Source: Wuchereria bancrofti (Eukaryota; Nematoda; Chromadorea; Rhabditida; Onchocercidae). Taken from it: 64,000 bases of DNA. The DNA lies in NCBI GenBank assembly GCA_005281725.1, contig SSBO01000012.1, forward strand, positions 22,309,930 to 22,373,929, written 5' to 3'. The number at the start of each line of letters is the position of its first letter. Within the stretch, counting starts at the first letter, position 1. Below the pieces are notes generated by a model, which saw only the letters and a list, made by a program, of their open reading frames with translations, ran no database searches and was not told the origin of the DNA. Below are positions 39,343-51,074 of this stretch, piece by piece. The position numbers and the translations under genes were made by a program.

Positions 39343-41042
39343 TTCTTCACGCTGTGGTAAATAATGCTGGCATACGAGGAAATCAATTTTACGACGACTT
39401 TCTACTTTTGGACGATTATAAAGAAGTATGGGAGGTTAATACATACGGTGCGATACGAGTGACACAAGCATTTCGAAGTTTTATCAAGAAATCTAGGTTT
39501 GATCTAATGCAAATCTTGAAATGATTAATTATCTGCGATTAGATAAATTAATAATTATGAAAATTACTATTATTATTTCTCTTTTTTAGTTCAAAATTTT
39601 ATTTATCCTAGTGGTCGAATCATTATTTGCTGTAGTGCGTCCACATTGTTTCCAGCACTTGCTTACGGCCCTTACGTATCATCAAAATGTGCTCTTCAAG
39701 CCTATGCTAATATTATCAGGTAATGAAACTATTGAATTAGCGACTTGTCTCGAGAAAGTTATTTTTCGAGATTTCGGTGTGAAGGATTGTTTGAAGGTAT
39801 GAGTTGGAACCATATGGAGCAATTGTAGTAGTCTTATTTCCGGGATCCTTTCAAACTGGATTACATGTCACTCAGGAACTGTATCTTATGATAGATTTCG
39901 TATGGAACCGATCATCGCAAGAAATTCGCAATGAATATGGAAATGATTTTAATGTGAAAGGTGGTTCCGTTATGCTATCATTGTCATTTGCGAACACATT
40001 AACAGTTTCAGCTATTTGCGATCGTTTTCAGTTGTTATCATTAAGATAAAAGTTTAATATTTTTTAGCAAAAGCATTCGTAAATGAAATGCTATCAAAGC
40101 TTTTGTCGAAAGATACAGCAAAGGTTATCAATGCTTACTATGAAGCCATCGTTGCAAGACGACCAAAGTTTTCCTATCGAATTGGTTGGGACACATCACT
40201 AATGTTAGTATCAAATTTGCAAAGACAATTTAATGCCCAATTTAGGAAGTCTGAAAAGTTTTAAATCTTTTAGTTATTTATTTTTAGCTTCTATCCATAT
40301 TCATTCATGCCGCTAAGGGTACAATTTCATCTCATGAAGTTCTTAATGAATTTGTTTGGAGCACCTGTACGGAACCGGTACGGAAACGGTAAACAATGAT
40401 GGAAATTTAGAAACTGATCCAATTGATTCACAATGATATTGGCTGAAATTTTTAATGAAAGTAAAGTTCGTTCTTTTCAATAAAAACAATTAATCAATTC
40501 GGTCGTGCTGGCACTTCACAGTATATTTCATAAATAGCATTTGAACTGATGTAAAAATGAATGTTACTGTGATTCATTTTCGAATTCTTTTTTTAAATTT
40601 AAACTTTATTTCCTTAGGCTCAATTTATTGCTTGAAATATGTTGTACACCAAATTTTTGACTTATTTCGCAGATGCCAATAATTTATCATTGTAAAAAAA
40701 AGCAGATCATCAGAAGAAAACAAGTTATTAAGCGATGATTGTAATATTTTACAGTATTTGCCACTTTATGATAATAAAATTCCACTGGAGAAGTTTTCAA
40801 TCGCATCAAACTGCTATGAAGAATTCATCATATTTCCTCACTCACTTACCCCGAAGAGTTCATTTTTTGTAACTTTTGTGATAATAGTAATTTTAAAATT
40901 AATTTTCCTTCTTTCGCAATTTCTGTCGTTTTTCATAAAACACAATGAAATATGAAACATAAAGAAAATTAAATTTTATTCAGTAAATAGCGCAAAAAAA
41001 AAAGCAAAGATAATTTTTTTTTTAAGGAACTGAAATTTATAC
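39181..41042 (+). repeat. Left arm of a 1.85-kb inverted duplication
   Basis: Nearly identical, in inverted orientation, to 47678-49520. The coding segments I compared between the arms match (identical 81-residue and 65-residue translations). Differences are small indels, for example in the intron before exon 6. The left boundary begins at TATCACAATATAGTATTG and the right boundary ends at about CTGAAATTTATAC. The arm covers exons 4-8 of one SDR copy and its 3' flank, so the duplication is recent. Confidence 0.88.
39343..40399 (+). pseudogene. 5'-truncated SDR copy, exons 4-8 only
   Basis: Exons 39343-39496, 39612-39719, 39797-39960, 40068-40203 and 40288-40399 keep open frames, matching phases and GT-AG splice sites. 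They encode NNAG, the Ser and YVSSK of the catalytic triad, and an FYPYS C-terminal region ending at TGA. The cofactor-binding half (TGxxxGxG, exons 1-3) is missing; only a broken exon 1 lies at 37876. Without it no active dehydrogenase can be made, so the copy is called a pseudogene despite its clean 3' half. An AATAAA lies at 40479-40484. The intact inverted sister is at 48315-50302. Confidence 0.8.
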
Positions 41043-41200
41043 ACTGTCAAATTTATATACTGTTAAATTAAATTGATAAAAAACATTTTAAAATAGATAT
41101 TCTAATGATTTACATTATGCAAAATTAATCAGTCAAGATGTTCAAGTTGTTCAAGAGCAAATATGCAGGAAATGCTTGTTTCTAACGTCTGTCTAAAATT

Positions 41201-43383
41201 TTAACTATTTTTCACTTTCTGATTTTCTGGATGTGCATTCTTCATCGTTATCGCCGGTAACGGTGCTCTATTCAAATACATTAAAATTTTCATAATATGA
41301 AGTTGTAGGCGTAATGGAAACAATGAATATGGATAGAATCTGCAAAAGGAAAATAATTTAAAAGAAAAAAAACGATCATTTCTAAGATTCAATTTCATTC
41401 GTTAGAATGGAATCACTCTAATTTATTAGTGTCAAATAAAAATTTGATATATACTAATCAATATTTTCGTAATTTTCAATATTTTTTCCTTTTTTCCTCT
41501 TTTTTTTATTAAAAATAAATTTTACTTAAGCAACACATCCCAGCCAATTTGATATAATAGTTTTGGTCGTCTTGCAACGATTGCTTCATAGTATGAATTG
41601 GTAACCCATGTGAGATCTTTTGCCCATACTTTTGGTCCCAATTCTTTTATAAATTTTGTTGCTGAAAAGGACTATAATGGTTATTATTTAATTTAGCTTT
41701 AGCATTTATAATCAGTAGTTTTTCTATGATATATCAATGTTTACTACAAAAGAACTACAAAATACCTTTCTCTTTATAATTGTGTCCATACTCATCGCGC
41801 AATTTTTGTGATGCACGATACCATACCGTATCCAACATTTTCTGTACATTATCGAGATTTGACATTCCGGTATCAAATGATCCCGGAACTATTTCTATCA
41901 CATCTACCCCATATGGTTGCAATTCATGTCTTAAATTTTCCTTCATGATATTTTTCAAATAATTCATCTGAAATTTTAAAATAAGTGAAGATGAAAATGA
42001 TCTTTATTTGAACTGGCTGGTCTGATCTTTATTCTAAAATGATACCTCAGAACAGCAGTATAAGCGTGAACAGCAAACTTTGAAGAAGCATAAGGACCAT
42101 GGCTTGGCGATGTAAATAGTATGCAGGCACTACTGCATATCACTATTCGACCTCTGAGAATTGCTTTTCAGAAGAAAGGAAAGATTCATACCATAACTAT
42201 GCTTTATCTTTTAAGATAAAACAATTAAAAAGCCTATTCAAAAAAGCTCATTAAATATGAAAACTGTTGAATTTCTCACAGTGAATAAATTTCCTCGAAA
42301 TCATTCATGAAATTCTGAAAGTTCAAGAATTATCTTTAAGCATGAGCTGAAACCGTAATCAGTATTTCAACCCTGGAAATTGTTGTTAATTTCACAATTG
42401 TTGTTCGAGATTCGTCAAGCAAGCAAAGAATATACATGTTATTAGAACCTGGACTTTTTGATAAGATCACGAAACGTTTGTGTTACTCGAATTACGCCGC
42501 ACATATTCACTTCCCACACGTCTTTATAGTCGTCCACGGTCAAAAAGTCATCATAGAAGACATTGCCCCCCACTCCAGCGTTGTTGATTAGGGCATGAAA
42601 GACTGAAAAAGAATATTTTCAAACATTTTCAATTTCAGTGCTGAGCAATCATTTCATTGGAATTGATCCGCCGTACAATACCATAGAATCTTTGGATTTT
42701 ATTTTACTGAATTTTGATTCATTTATTTCTTGAGTAACTATAGAATCATTCAAACAAACTATCGCTCATTTCAGAGATGCGAACCGAGATTTTTTTCTCT
42801 TAAAACAGTGTCTACGATTTCTCGGGATTTCCGGACACTCTCGACATCGGTTACATCCATTTGGAATGCATACAGTCGACCCTGACTGATTGAGCTGTAG
42901 CTTTCTTCCAATTCTTCCACATCCTGTAAACTTCCAAAACTGATAACACCGGAACACATTGAATGAACATTTATAGCTTTTTCCAATCAAATCAACTTGA
43001 CAAATTGTTTCCTACAACCAAAAAAATTAAATGAAATTAATTTTAGATAATTTAGAAGCGCACAATGGTGTAACCACATCCTGCAAAAACTGTCAACCCA
43101 TTCTGAAGACATCGTTTCACTAAATCTCTGCCGAATCCTGCAATTCATCATTTTCAATCTCTTCGAAATCTTTTCTAAATCACTTATGAACAAAAATTCC
43201 GAAAGATTCCAACCAGCGGTCTGAATCATTCCCTCCACCACAAAAACCCTCACCATTTCCGCATCCAGTGATTAGTACCGCCTTTCTGTCAATTTCATCA
43301 ATTGTCAATTTACGGCCCAATAATCCATAAATGACATACAACAGTGGCAGTACAATAAATAGCACTGCCAGTGAAAACATCAT
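41201..43383 (-). CDS. Short-chain dehydrogenase/reductase, class II promoter, copy 1
   Basis: NAD(P)-dependent oxidoreductase of the retinol/hydroxysteroid-dehydrogenase-like SDR branch (inference from N-terminal anchor and overall pattern; substrate unknown). Exons: 43383-43254, 43137-43064, 42923-42785, 42602-42449, 42153-42046, 41929-41766, 41661-41526, 41339-41201; 347 aa. An N-terminal hydrophobic anchor (MFSLAVLFIVLPLLYVIYG) suggests ER membrane attachment. The cofactor motif TGCGNGFG is at about 39-46, with MDVT and NNAG following. The catalytic residues are Ser174, Tyr187 and Lys191 (YASSK). The sequence starts with two ATGs; the second matches the sister copies. It is divergently paired with the gene at 45167. 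Exons 1-4 are nearly identical to the gene at 55507-57967, whereas exons 5-8 differ. Confidence 0.87.
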
Positions 43384-43756
43384 TCACTAATGTGAAGAAA
43401 AATCGATTCAGTTGAAATTACTTTTGCTTCCCTTAAATATGCTTTCGCTTCAAAATGGTCAAACAATAAGGCACAAATTTGAAAATATTCGTTGGTAACA
43501 AAGTTACACAAATAACAGTGCGCAATTTATGTGTGTTTATTGCTAAGAACCAAAGAAATTATATTTTCAATGCAAGACCCAACGTTATGTGTTGTCCATC
43601 GCAAGGATTTCAACGAAGAAAAATTAAACGAGAAAAGTGGATTCCATAATTATAGCTAATCTAATAATTGTACGGAAGGATCAACGAGCAAAGAGACAAA
43701 ATCCGTTCGTTTTTTCCATTCGTCGTGGAAATCCTTATGAAAAGATTTCATTCCAC

Positions 43757-44085
43757 TTGATGACTCAATTACTCGGTTACTTAATCATTCGATCATTCGA
43801 TCACTTGTTCATTCAATCACTCGATCATTCGGTCACTCGATTACTGTGTCGCTCCATTCCACCATTCGATCGTTTGATGGTTCGATCACCCGATCACTTG
43901 TTTATTCGATTACTGGATCACTCGATCATTCAATCAGCCAATCACTCGGTCACTTGGCCACTCAACCACTCTACTGCTGGATCATTCGAGCATTTGATCA
44001 TTTGGACAGTGATCACCCGGTAATTCGGTTGTCCGATCACTCGATTACTCAATTACTGGATCATTCGATCATTCGAGTAATGAGC
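43757..44085. repeat. Degenerate 8-bp minisatellite in a divergent SDR promoter region
   Basis: About 40 copies of an octanucleotide close to TTCGATCA or CTCGATCA, with frequent substitutions but the 8-bp period kept over most of the tract. It sits between the two divergent SDR genes starting at 43383 (-) and 45167 (+). A homologous array lies at 58368-58710 in the duplicate pair. It is open in one frame over about 128 codons only because the repeat unit lacks stops. Confidence 0.88.
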
Positions 44086-44608
44086 TGTTGCTGAGACGAA
44101 AGGAATAGAAGCTTGAATTGATTGAGCAATAGTTTTTACTTATACAGTGGAGTTGTACTTTGGTAAGCGCATTTAATACTTTAATAAAAAGAATTTGGGT
44201 GGAGCAACACCAAGTACACTAAAAATTAAAATCTTACCGTTCTTGTCGCGACTTTTTTTTTTGTTTAAAGTTGTTTTCAAAGGCCTTTTAATGCCTTTTT
44301 TACCGAAGCTAAAAATAATGCAAAACTGGCGGTGGTTTTTCGTTATTAAAATTATTATTTCATGTCAGAACAAAATCTCCAACAATTGAGAGCGCTATAC
44401 AGACGGTGTTTGTACGTACCTTTTTACTGCATGTTTTTATAACAACGATTTTCAAGCTTGACGATAGCTAGCAATATATACATACGTTCAGAAACTATAA
44501 TACTTGTGTTCAGAGAGTAGCATTAATACCCTTTAAATTAATATCCATAGTTTAACATTTATTCATTAGATCATTCAGATTTGTATCTTTGGAATTGATT
44601 TCCTGCTG

Positions 44609-45166
44609 TCTCAAGCCTTCATTTATTTTAATATACTGTGTAGCTCCTGTAGGACAGCAAAATCATTAAAATAATGCAAACATGAATTTTAATTAAAAAT
44701 GATATCAGTTAAATTTCCGAAATGATAATTTAACTACAATTAAAGTATCCGATATAAATATTCCCTAAATTTTGATAGCGTTTTTAGATGGTGTTTACTC
44801 GTCATCAATGGAAGAAAAGTATTCAAGGAATGAAAAAGCATAAAAAATGGAGAGAACTACTGGTTGACTTCCAGTTTGCAATTCGCTCGGCCGTTTCCCC
44901 TATTCATTCATCAAAACTTCAAATATGTATTGACATTTGCGCTCCTTTGCTTGCCGCCAATAGTTTCAAACCTTCTCTCTTTGACCAGGCTCAATTCAAT
45001 GAAACTTATTTCTAGACCATTTTGTGTTGAGAAGCGAAAAACTCTAAAGAATGCAAAAGTAATTTCACATTCAATTAGGGATATGTTTTTCATCTTTTAA
45101 GGTCCTTCTGATTTTATTTGATCCAAATTATTTATAATTTCGGACGATTTTTCCCGTCATTGATAG
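44609..45166 (+). promoter_or_regulatory. Class I SDR upstream region
   Basis: About 560 bp before the ATG, shared with the upstream regions of the genes at 48315-50302 (-) and 59859 (+). Conserved blocks include TGTGTAGCTCCTGTAGGACA and TCGGACGATTTTTCCCGTCA just before the start codon. The open frame inside it (from 44788) is interrupted by a stop in the third copy, so the conservation reflects recent duplication or regulation, not protein coding. Confidence 0.55.
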
Positions 45167-45857
45167 ATGTTTTCACTGGCAATCTTATTCATTGTACTAC
45201 CATTGCTGTATGTTATTTACGGATTATTAGGCCGTAAATTGACAGTTGGTGAAATTGACAGGAAAGCAGTGCTAATTACTGGATGTGGAAGAGGTGAGCT
45301 TTGCGGTAGAAAATAATTTGAAGAATTGGTTAAAATGCCTGAAAATTTTTTATTGATTTATATTTGGTGGTTAAAAAAAGATGCTAAGGGAATGATAGTT
45401 TAAAAATATTGATTGGTAATGTAAAAGACAAAAATAATTTTCAGGATTTGGCAGAGATTTGGTGAAACGATGTCTCCAAAACGGACTGACAGTTTTTGCA
45501 GGATGCCAGTTTGAAAGTGTAGGCCATCACCTAATATGAAATAATTTCTTGAATGGAAATTAGCATTTCATCAGCTAATTTGAAATACAAAGTATCGCTG
45601 AGAGCAGAAGAACGGGAAAGACTGAAGCAGCAGAGAGTCCATAAAAGAAAATTTAGAAATATTTTTGTTGCTTCCGTGAAATGCTCCTCCCATCGGCTTT
45701 ACCTTGTTGCAGAATATAAGCGAATTAGAAAAAAGCTACAACTCAATCAGTCAAGGTCGATTGTATGCATTCCAAATGGATGTAACCGATGATAAGAGTG
45801 TCCGAAAATCCCGAGAAATCGTAGAAACCGTTTTAAGGGAAAAGAATCTCGGTTCGC
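44609..45857 (+). repeat. Second inverted-duplication arm: class I promoter plus exons 1-3
   Basis: Inverted, highly similar counterpart of 49612-50892. It spans the class I upstream region and exons 1-3, and similarity stops right after the exon 3 donor (CTCG|GTTCGC). There are a few single-base changes and a short insertion near 50738. Confidence 0.85.
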
Positions 45858-47467
45858 TTCTTAAACATGTATCATTTCTTTAAACAAACACTCATTTTCA
45901 ATTCTTCTAATTGTTGAATAATTTGACACTTATTGGGCAACTTTGAATAATATATTCGTTAGTCGATTAAGTGGAATATAAATAATCTTTCAATGCTTTA
46001 TCAACATTAGTTTTTTAATCGTATCAATGCGTGGAATAATTCAATAAGAATGAAAAAGAGAATTGTAATCATAAACGTAAATAATCATAAACGAATATAG
46101 CACTTATAAATCAAACTTTTGAAAAGAGATTTTATTAGAGTAATACTTTTCAGTTCTTCATGCTTTGGTGAATAATGCTGGTATTAAAGGCCACTTTTTT
46201 TACGATGACTTTTTGACCGTGAACGATTATAAAGATGTATGGGAAGTGAATACATGTGGCGTAATACGAGTAACACAAACGTTTCGTGATCTTATCAAGA
46301 AATCCAGGTTCAAATAACATACTCTTTTTGATAAATGATCAAAGAACGATGGTAAAGTTATGAATAATTTCCAAGATTAAAGTACTGAAATTCTCTGTAA
46401 CCTTATTCCAATTTTTCGATCTTTAAAGATACAGTTTATTATGGTGATATTCTTCGATCTTTCTTCCTTTCAATTTTGTTTCTTAGTTAAATTCCTAAGC
46501 TTCCTTTTCGCTTTTTTTCTGAAAATTTTAATCTTAGAGGTCGAATAGTGATATGTACTAGTGCTACCACATTGTTTCCAAAGTCGAGTCATGGTCCCTA
46601 TTCTTGCTCAAAGTTTGCTGTTCAAGCTTATTGCATCATTATTAGGTAATAAATTAAACATTTTTTTTTTTCACACTGTTTTAAATTCAACTAAATGTTG
46701 AAATCTTCAGATGAAATTTGTAAGTTTTTAGAAACTGAATTAAAGGCATGAACTACAATCGTACGGAGTGGATGTAATAGAAATTATGCCAGGCTGTTTT
46801 GAAACTGGAATAAATGACATTCAGGAATTCTGGAAATCAACTGATACAGTGTGGTATCGAGCATCTCAGGAATTGCGTGATGAGTACGGACATAATTACA
46901 ACGAGAAAGGTACTCTATTGTGTACTGAGGAACTTATAAATGTACAACGGAAATGCTTAAGCCGAAATGATTTGCGACATAGTTTTACGATTTGCGACTA
47001 CAAAATCTAAATCATATTTGGCAATTTTTCAGTAAAAGCATATGCGGCAGATCTTAAGAAAAAGATAGTAGCATTGGATACGACATGGGTTATCGACTCA
47101 TATTACGAAGCAATCGTTGCAAAACGACCAAAGCTATTGTATCGAGTTGGCTGGGATATGCTATTGAAGTAGGAATTGCATTTACAATAAGGGAATAATA
47201 AAATTTGAAAATATTAAGTTAAAGATTTAAATGTTAAATTTTTTTATTTTGGTATCGATGAGTTAATCCATCGTAGAGAATAAAATTTAGTGTTGAAAAT
47301 GATCAACTATCTTGTTTACTTTTTGCAGATTTTATCCTTATTCATTCCTGCCAGTGCATCTGCAAGTTCACGTTATGAAGTTATTGTTGTATCTAAGTGG
47401 AGCACCGTTACCTGCGATCGTAACGAAGAATGCACATGCAGAAAGTTTGAAAGAGAAAAACAATTAA
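45167..47467 (+). CDS. Short-chain dehydrogenase/reductase, class I promoter, copy 1
   Basis: Same SDR family. Exons: 45167-45293, 45445-45518, 45713-45851, 46154-46307, 46538-46645, 46746-46909, 47033-47168, 47329-47467; 346 aa. The N-terminal anchor is at about residues 3-21. Cofactor motif TGCGRGFG is at 38-45, the MDVT acidic residue is Asp90, NNAG is at 120-123, the structural Asn is Asn146, and the catalytic residues are Ser173, Tyr186 and Lys190 (YSCSK; 13 residues between Ser and Tyr, as usual). Exon 2 ends FAGCQFES; the other class ends FAGCRRAI or FAGCGYTI. It is divergent from the gene at 41201-43383 across a 1.8-kb spacer with a minisatellite. All splice sites and phases are intact. 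Confidence 0.88.
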
Positions 47468-47597
47468 AAATTCTTGGCAAACTCCAAAAGAGGCATTTTG
47501 CGCTCAATACATACATTTTGCGCTCAGCATATATTTAAAAAATTGTATCGCGAAAGTAATCTGTTCACATTTAAGTTATGAAAAGAACAAAATTGAT

Positions 47598-47621
47598 ATA
47601 TATATATATATATATATAGTT
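47598..47621. repeat. (TA)n microsatellite
   Basis: A run of about 11 TA units between the gene ending at 47467 and the start of the inverted arm at 47678. It sits close to the duplication breakpoint. Confidence 0.85.
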
Positions 47622-47677
47622 TTTTTTCCTGATAAATATTTTTTTAATTAAAATTTTGGCGTCGTTCCATGTATAAA

Positions 47678-49520
47678 TTTCAGTTTTTAAAAAAGAATGA
47701 TTATCTTTGCTATTTTTTTGCGCTATTTACTGAATAAAATCTTAATTTTCTTTATGTTTCATATTTCATTGTGTTTTATGAAAAACGACAGAAATTGCGA
47801 AAGAAGGAAAATTAATTTTAAAATTACTATTATCACAAAAGTTACAAAAAATGAACTCTTCGGGGTAAGTGAGTGAGGAAATATGATGAATTCTTCATAG
47901 CAGTTTGATGCGATTGAAAACTTCTCCAGTGGAATTTTATTATCATAAAGTGGCAAATACTGTAAAATATTACAATCATCGCTTAATAACTTGTTTTCTT
48001 CTGATGATCTGCTTTTTTTTACAATGATAAATTATTGGCATCTGCGAAATAAGTCAAAAATTTGGTGTACAACATATTTCAAGCAATAAATTGAGCCTAA
48101 GGAAATAAAGTTTAAATTTAAAAAAAGAATTCGAAAATGAATCACAGTAACATTCATTTTTACATCAGTTCAAATGCTATTTATGAAATATACTGTGAAG
48201 TGCCAGCACGACCGAATTGATTAATTGTTTTTATTGAAAAGAACGAACTTTACTTTCATTAAAAATTTCAGCCAATATCATTGTGAATCAATTGGATCAG
48301 TTTCTAAATTTCCATCATTGTTTACCGTTTCCGTACCGGTTCCGTACAGGTGCTCCAAACAAATTCATTAAGAACTTCATGAGATGAAATTGTACCCTTA
48401 GCGGCATGAATGAATATGGATAGAAGCTAAAAATAAATAACTAAAAGATTTAAAACTTTTCAGACTTCCTAAATTGGGCATTAAATTGTCTTTGCAAATT
48501 TGATACTAACATTAGTGATGTGTCCCAACCAATTCGATAGGAAAACTTTGGTCGTCTTGCAACGATGGCTTCATAGTAAGCATTGATAACCTTTGCTGTA
48601 TCTTTCGACAAAAGCTTTGATAGCATTTCATTTACGAATGCTTTTGCTAAAAAATATTAAACTTTTATCTTAATGATAACAACTGAAAACGATCGCAAAT
48701 AGCTGAAACTGTTAATGTGTTCGCAAATGACAATGATAGCATAACGGAACCACCTTTCACATTAAAATCATTTCCATATTCATTGCGAATTTCTTGCGAT
48801 GATCGGTTCCATACGAAATCTATCATAAGATACAGTTCCTGAGTGACATGTAATCCAGTTTGAAAGGATCCCGGAAATAAGACTACTACAATTGCTCCAT
48901 ATGGTTCCAACTCATACCTTCAAACAATCCTGCATCTCGAAAAATAACTTTCTCGAGACAAGTCGCTAATTCAATAGTTTCATTACCTGATAATATTAGC
49001 ATAGGCTTGAAGAGCACATTTTGATGATACGTAAGGGCCGTAAGCAAGTGCTGGAAACAATGTGGACGCACTACAGCAAATAATGATTCGACCACTAGGA
49101 TAAATAAAATTTTGAACTAAAAAAGAGAAATAATAATAGTAATTTTCATAATTATTAATTTATCTAATCGCAGATAATTAATCATTTCAAGATTTGCATT
49201 AGATCAAACCTAGATTTCTTGATAAAACTTCGAAATGCTTGTGTCACTCGTATCGCACCGTATGTATTAACCTCCCATACTTCTTTATAATCGTCCAAAA
49301 GTAGAAAGTCGTCGTAAAATTGATTTCCTCGTATGCCAGCATTATTTACCACAGCGTGAAGAACTGAAAAATGAATATCTTCAAGCTAAAATATTCGTAT
49401 TCTCATTTTCAGTATTTTGAACTTTTCAACTTTTCATCCATTTTTATTTTCTTCCATGTGCAATGCAATACTTTCATTTGAACAATTCATTATACAATAA
49501 TATCAATACTATATTGTGAT
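47678..49520 (-). repeat. Right arm of the 1.85-kb inverted duplication
   Basis: Counterpart of 39181-41042 in opposite orientation, containing exons 4-8 of the SDR gene at 48315-50302 and its 3' flank. It abuts, after about 90 bp of unrelated sequence, the second inverted arm at 49612. Confidence 0.88.
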
Positions 49521-50302
49521 ATTTTATTTTTTAAATATAAAACAAGGCATTTAATTGATGATTAACTAGAAAGGAATGCTCGCTACAAAAACAACCATTC
49601 TTGTCAGAGATGCGAACCGAGATTCTTTTCTCTTAAAACGGTGTCTACGATTTCTCGGGATTTTCGGACACTCTCATCATCGGTTACATCCATTTGGAAT
49701 GCATACAATCGACCTTGACTGATTGAGCTGTAGCTTTTTTCTAATTCGCTTATATTCTGCAACAAGGTAAAGCCGATGGGAGGAGCATTTCACGGAAGCA
49801 ACAAAAATATTTCTAAATTTTCTTTTATGGACTCTCTGCTGCTTCAGTCTTTCCCGTTCTTCTGCTCTCAGCGATACTTTGTATTTCAAATTAGCTGATG
49901 AAATGCTAATTTCCATTCAAGAAATTATTTCATATTAGGTGATGGCCTACACTTTCAAACTGGCATCCTGCAAAAACTGTCAGTCCGTTTTGGAGACATC
50001 GTTTCACCAAATCTCTGCCAAATCCTGAAAATTATTTTTGTCTTTTACATTACCAATCAATATTTTTAAACTATCATTCCCTTAGCATCTTTTTTTAACC
50101 ACCAAATATAAATCAATAAAAAATTTTCAGGCATTTTAACCAATTCTTCAAATTATTTTCTACCGCAAAGCTCACCTCTTCCACATCCAGTAATTAGCAC
50201 TGCTTTCCTGTCAATTTCACCAACTGTCAATTTACGGCCTAATAATCCGTAAATAACATACAGCAATGGTAGTACAATGAATAAGATTGCCAGTGAAAAC
50301 AT
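48315..50302 (-). CDS. Short-chain dehydrogenase/reductase, mosaic copy
   Basis: Complete SDR gene made of two duplicated segments. Exons 50302-50176, 50024-49951 and 49756-49618 (exons 1-3) match the class I gene at 45167. Exons 49363-49210, 49094-48987, 48917-48754, 48646-48511 and 48426-48315 (exons 4-8) match the truncated copy at 39343-40399. Phases agree across the join, giving 337 aa. TGCGRGFG is at 38-45, NNAG at 120-123, Ser173, Tyr186 and Lys190 (YVSSK) are present, and the tail is shorter than in the other copies (36 rather than 45 residues after exon 8 begins). An AATAAA (plus-strand TTTATT, 48230-48235) lies about 80 bp after the stop. Substrate unknown; predicted ER-anchored oxidoreductase. 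Confidence 0.85.
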
Positions 50303-50892
50303 CTATCAATGACGGGAAAAATCGTCCGAAATTATAAATAATTTGGATCAAATAAAATCAGAAGGACCTTAAAAGATGAAAAACATATCCCTAATTGAAT
50401 GTGAAATTACTTTTGCATTCTTTAGAGTTTTTCGCTTCTCAACACAAAATGGTCTAGAAATAAGTTTCATTGAATTGAGCCTGGTCAAAGAGAGAAAGTT
50501 TGAAACTATTGGCGGCAAGCAAAGGAGCGCAAATGTCAATACATATTTGAAGTTTTGATGAATGAATAGGGGAAACGACCGAGCGAATTGAAAACTGGAA
50601 GTCAACCAGTAGTTCTCTCCATTTTTTATACTTTTTCATTCCTTCAATACTTTTCTTCCATTGATGACGGGTAAATACCATTTAAAAACGCTGTCAAAAT
50701 TTAGGGAATATTTATATCAAAGCGATGAAAAGGTGATTATTTACGGATACTTTAATTGTAGTTAAATTACCATTTCGGAAATCTAACTGATATCATTTTT
50801 AATTAAAATCCATGTTTGCATTACTTTAATGACTTTTGCTGTCCTACAGGAGCTACACATCATATTAAAATAAATGGAGGCTTGAGACAACT
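49612..50892 (-). repeat. Inverted arm carrying class I promoter and exons 1-3
   Basis: Inverted counterpart of 44609-45857. It supplies promoter, start codon and the cofactor-binding exons to the mosaic gene at 48315-50302. Beyond 50892 similarity to the 44-kb region is lost. Confidence 0.85.
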
Positions 50893-51074
50893 GAATGTGA
50901 TTTGTTCTAATTAATCTCTTCTTAAATTTCAATTGATCTGATAACTTCATGAATAAATTTGCAATATATCTAAATAAATTTGTATTAAATTCATACGACA
51001 AAGATGGTCGTATCTGAATATTCCATGGACAAATATAAAACTGTTTCAATTTTATATTTCCTGTAAACAATCAT

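Noticed and set aside
43637..44094. 128-codon plus-strand frame with repeated RSFDH-like units
   Set aside because: It reads through the 8-bp minisatellite, whose unit lacks stops in some frames. The sister array at 58368-58710 does not preserve it.
44788..45015. 75-codon frame upstream of the SDR gene, similar in two other places
   Set aside because: The third copy (near 59490-59610) has an in-frame stop and the strand-overlapping frame is equally long, so similarity reflects duplicated promoter DNA.
47678..50892. Inverted duplication as a DNA transposon with terminal inverted repeats
   Set aside because: The arms contain SDR exons and lie in a rearranged order; no transposase, target-site duplication or typical terminal repeat was seen.
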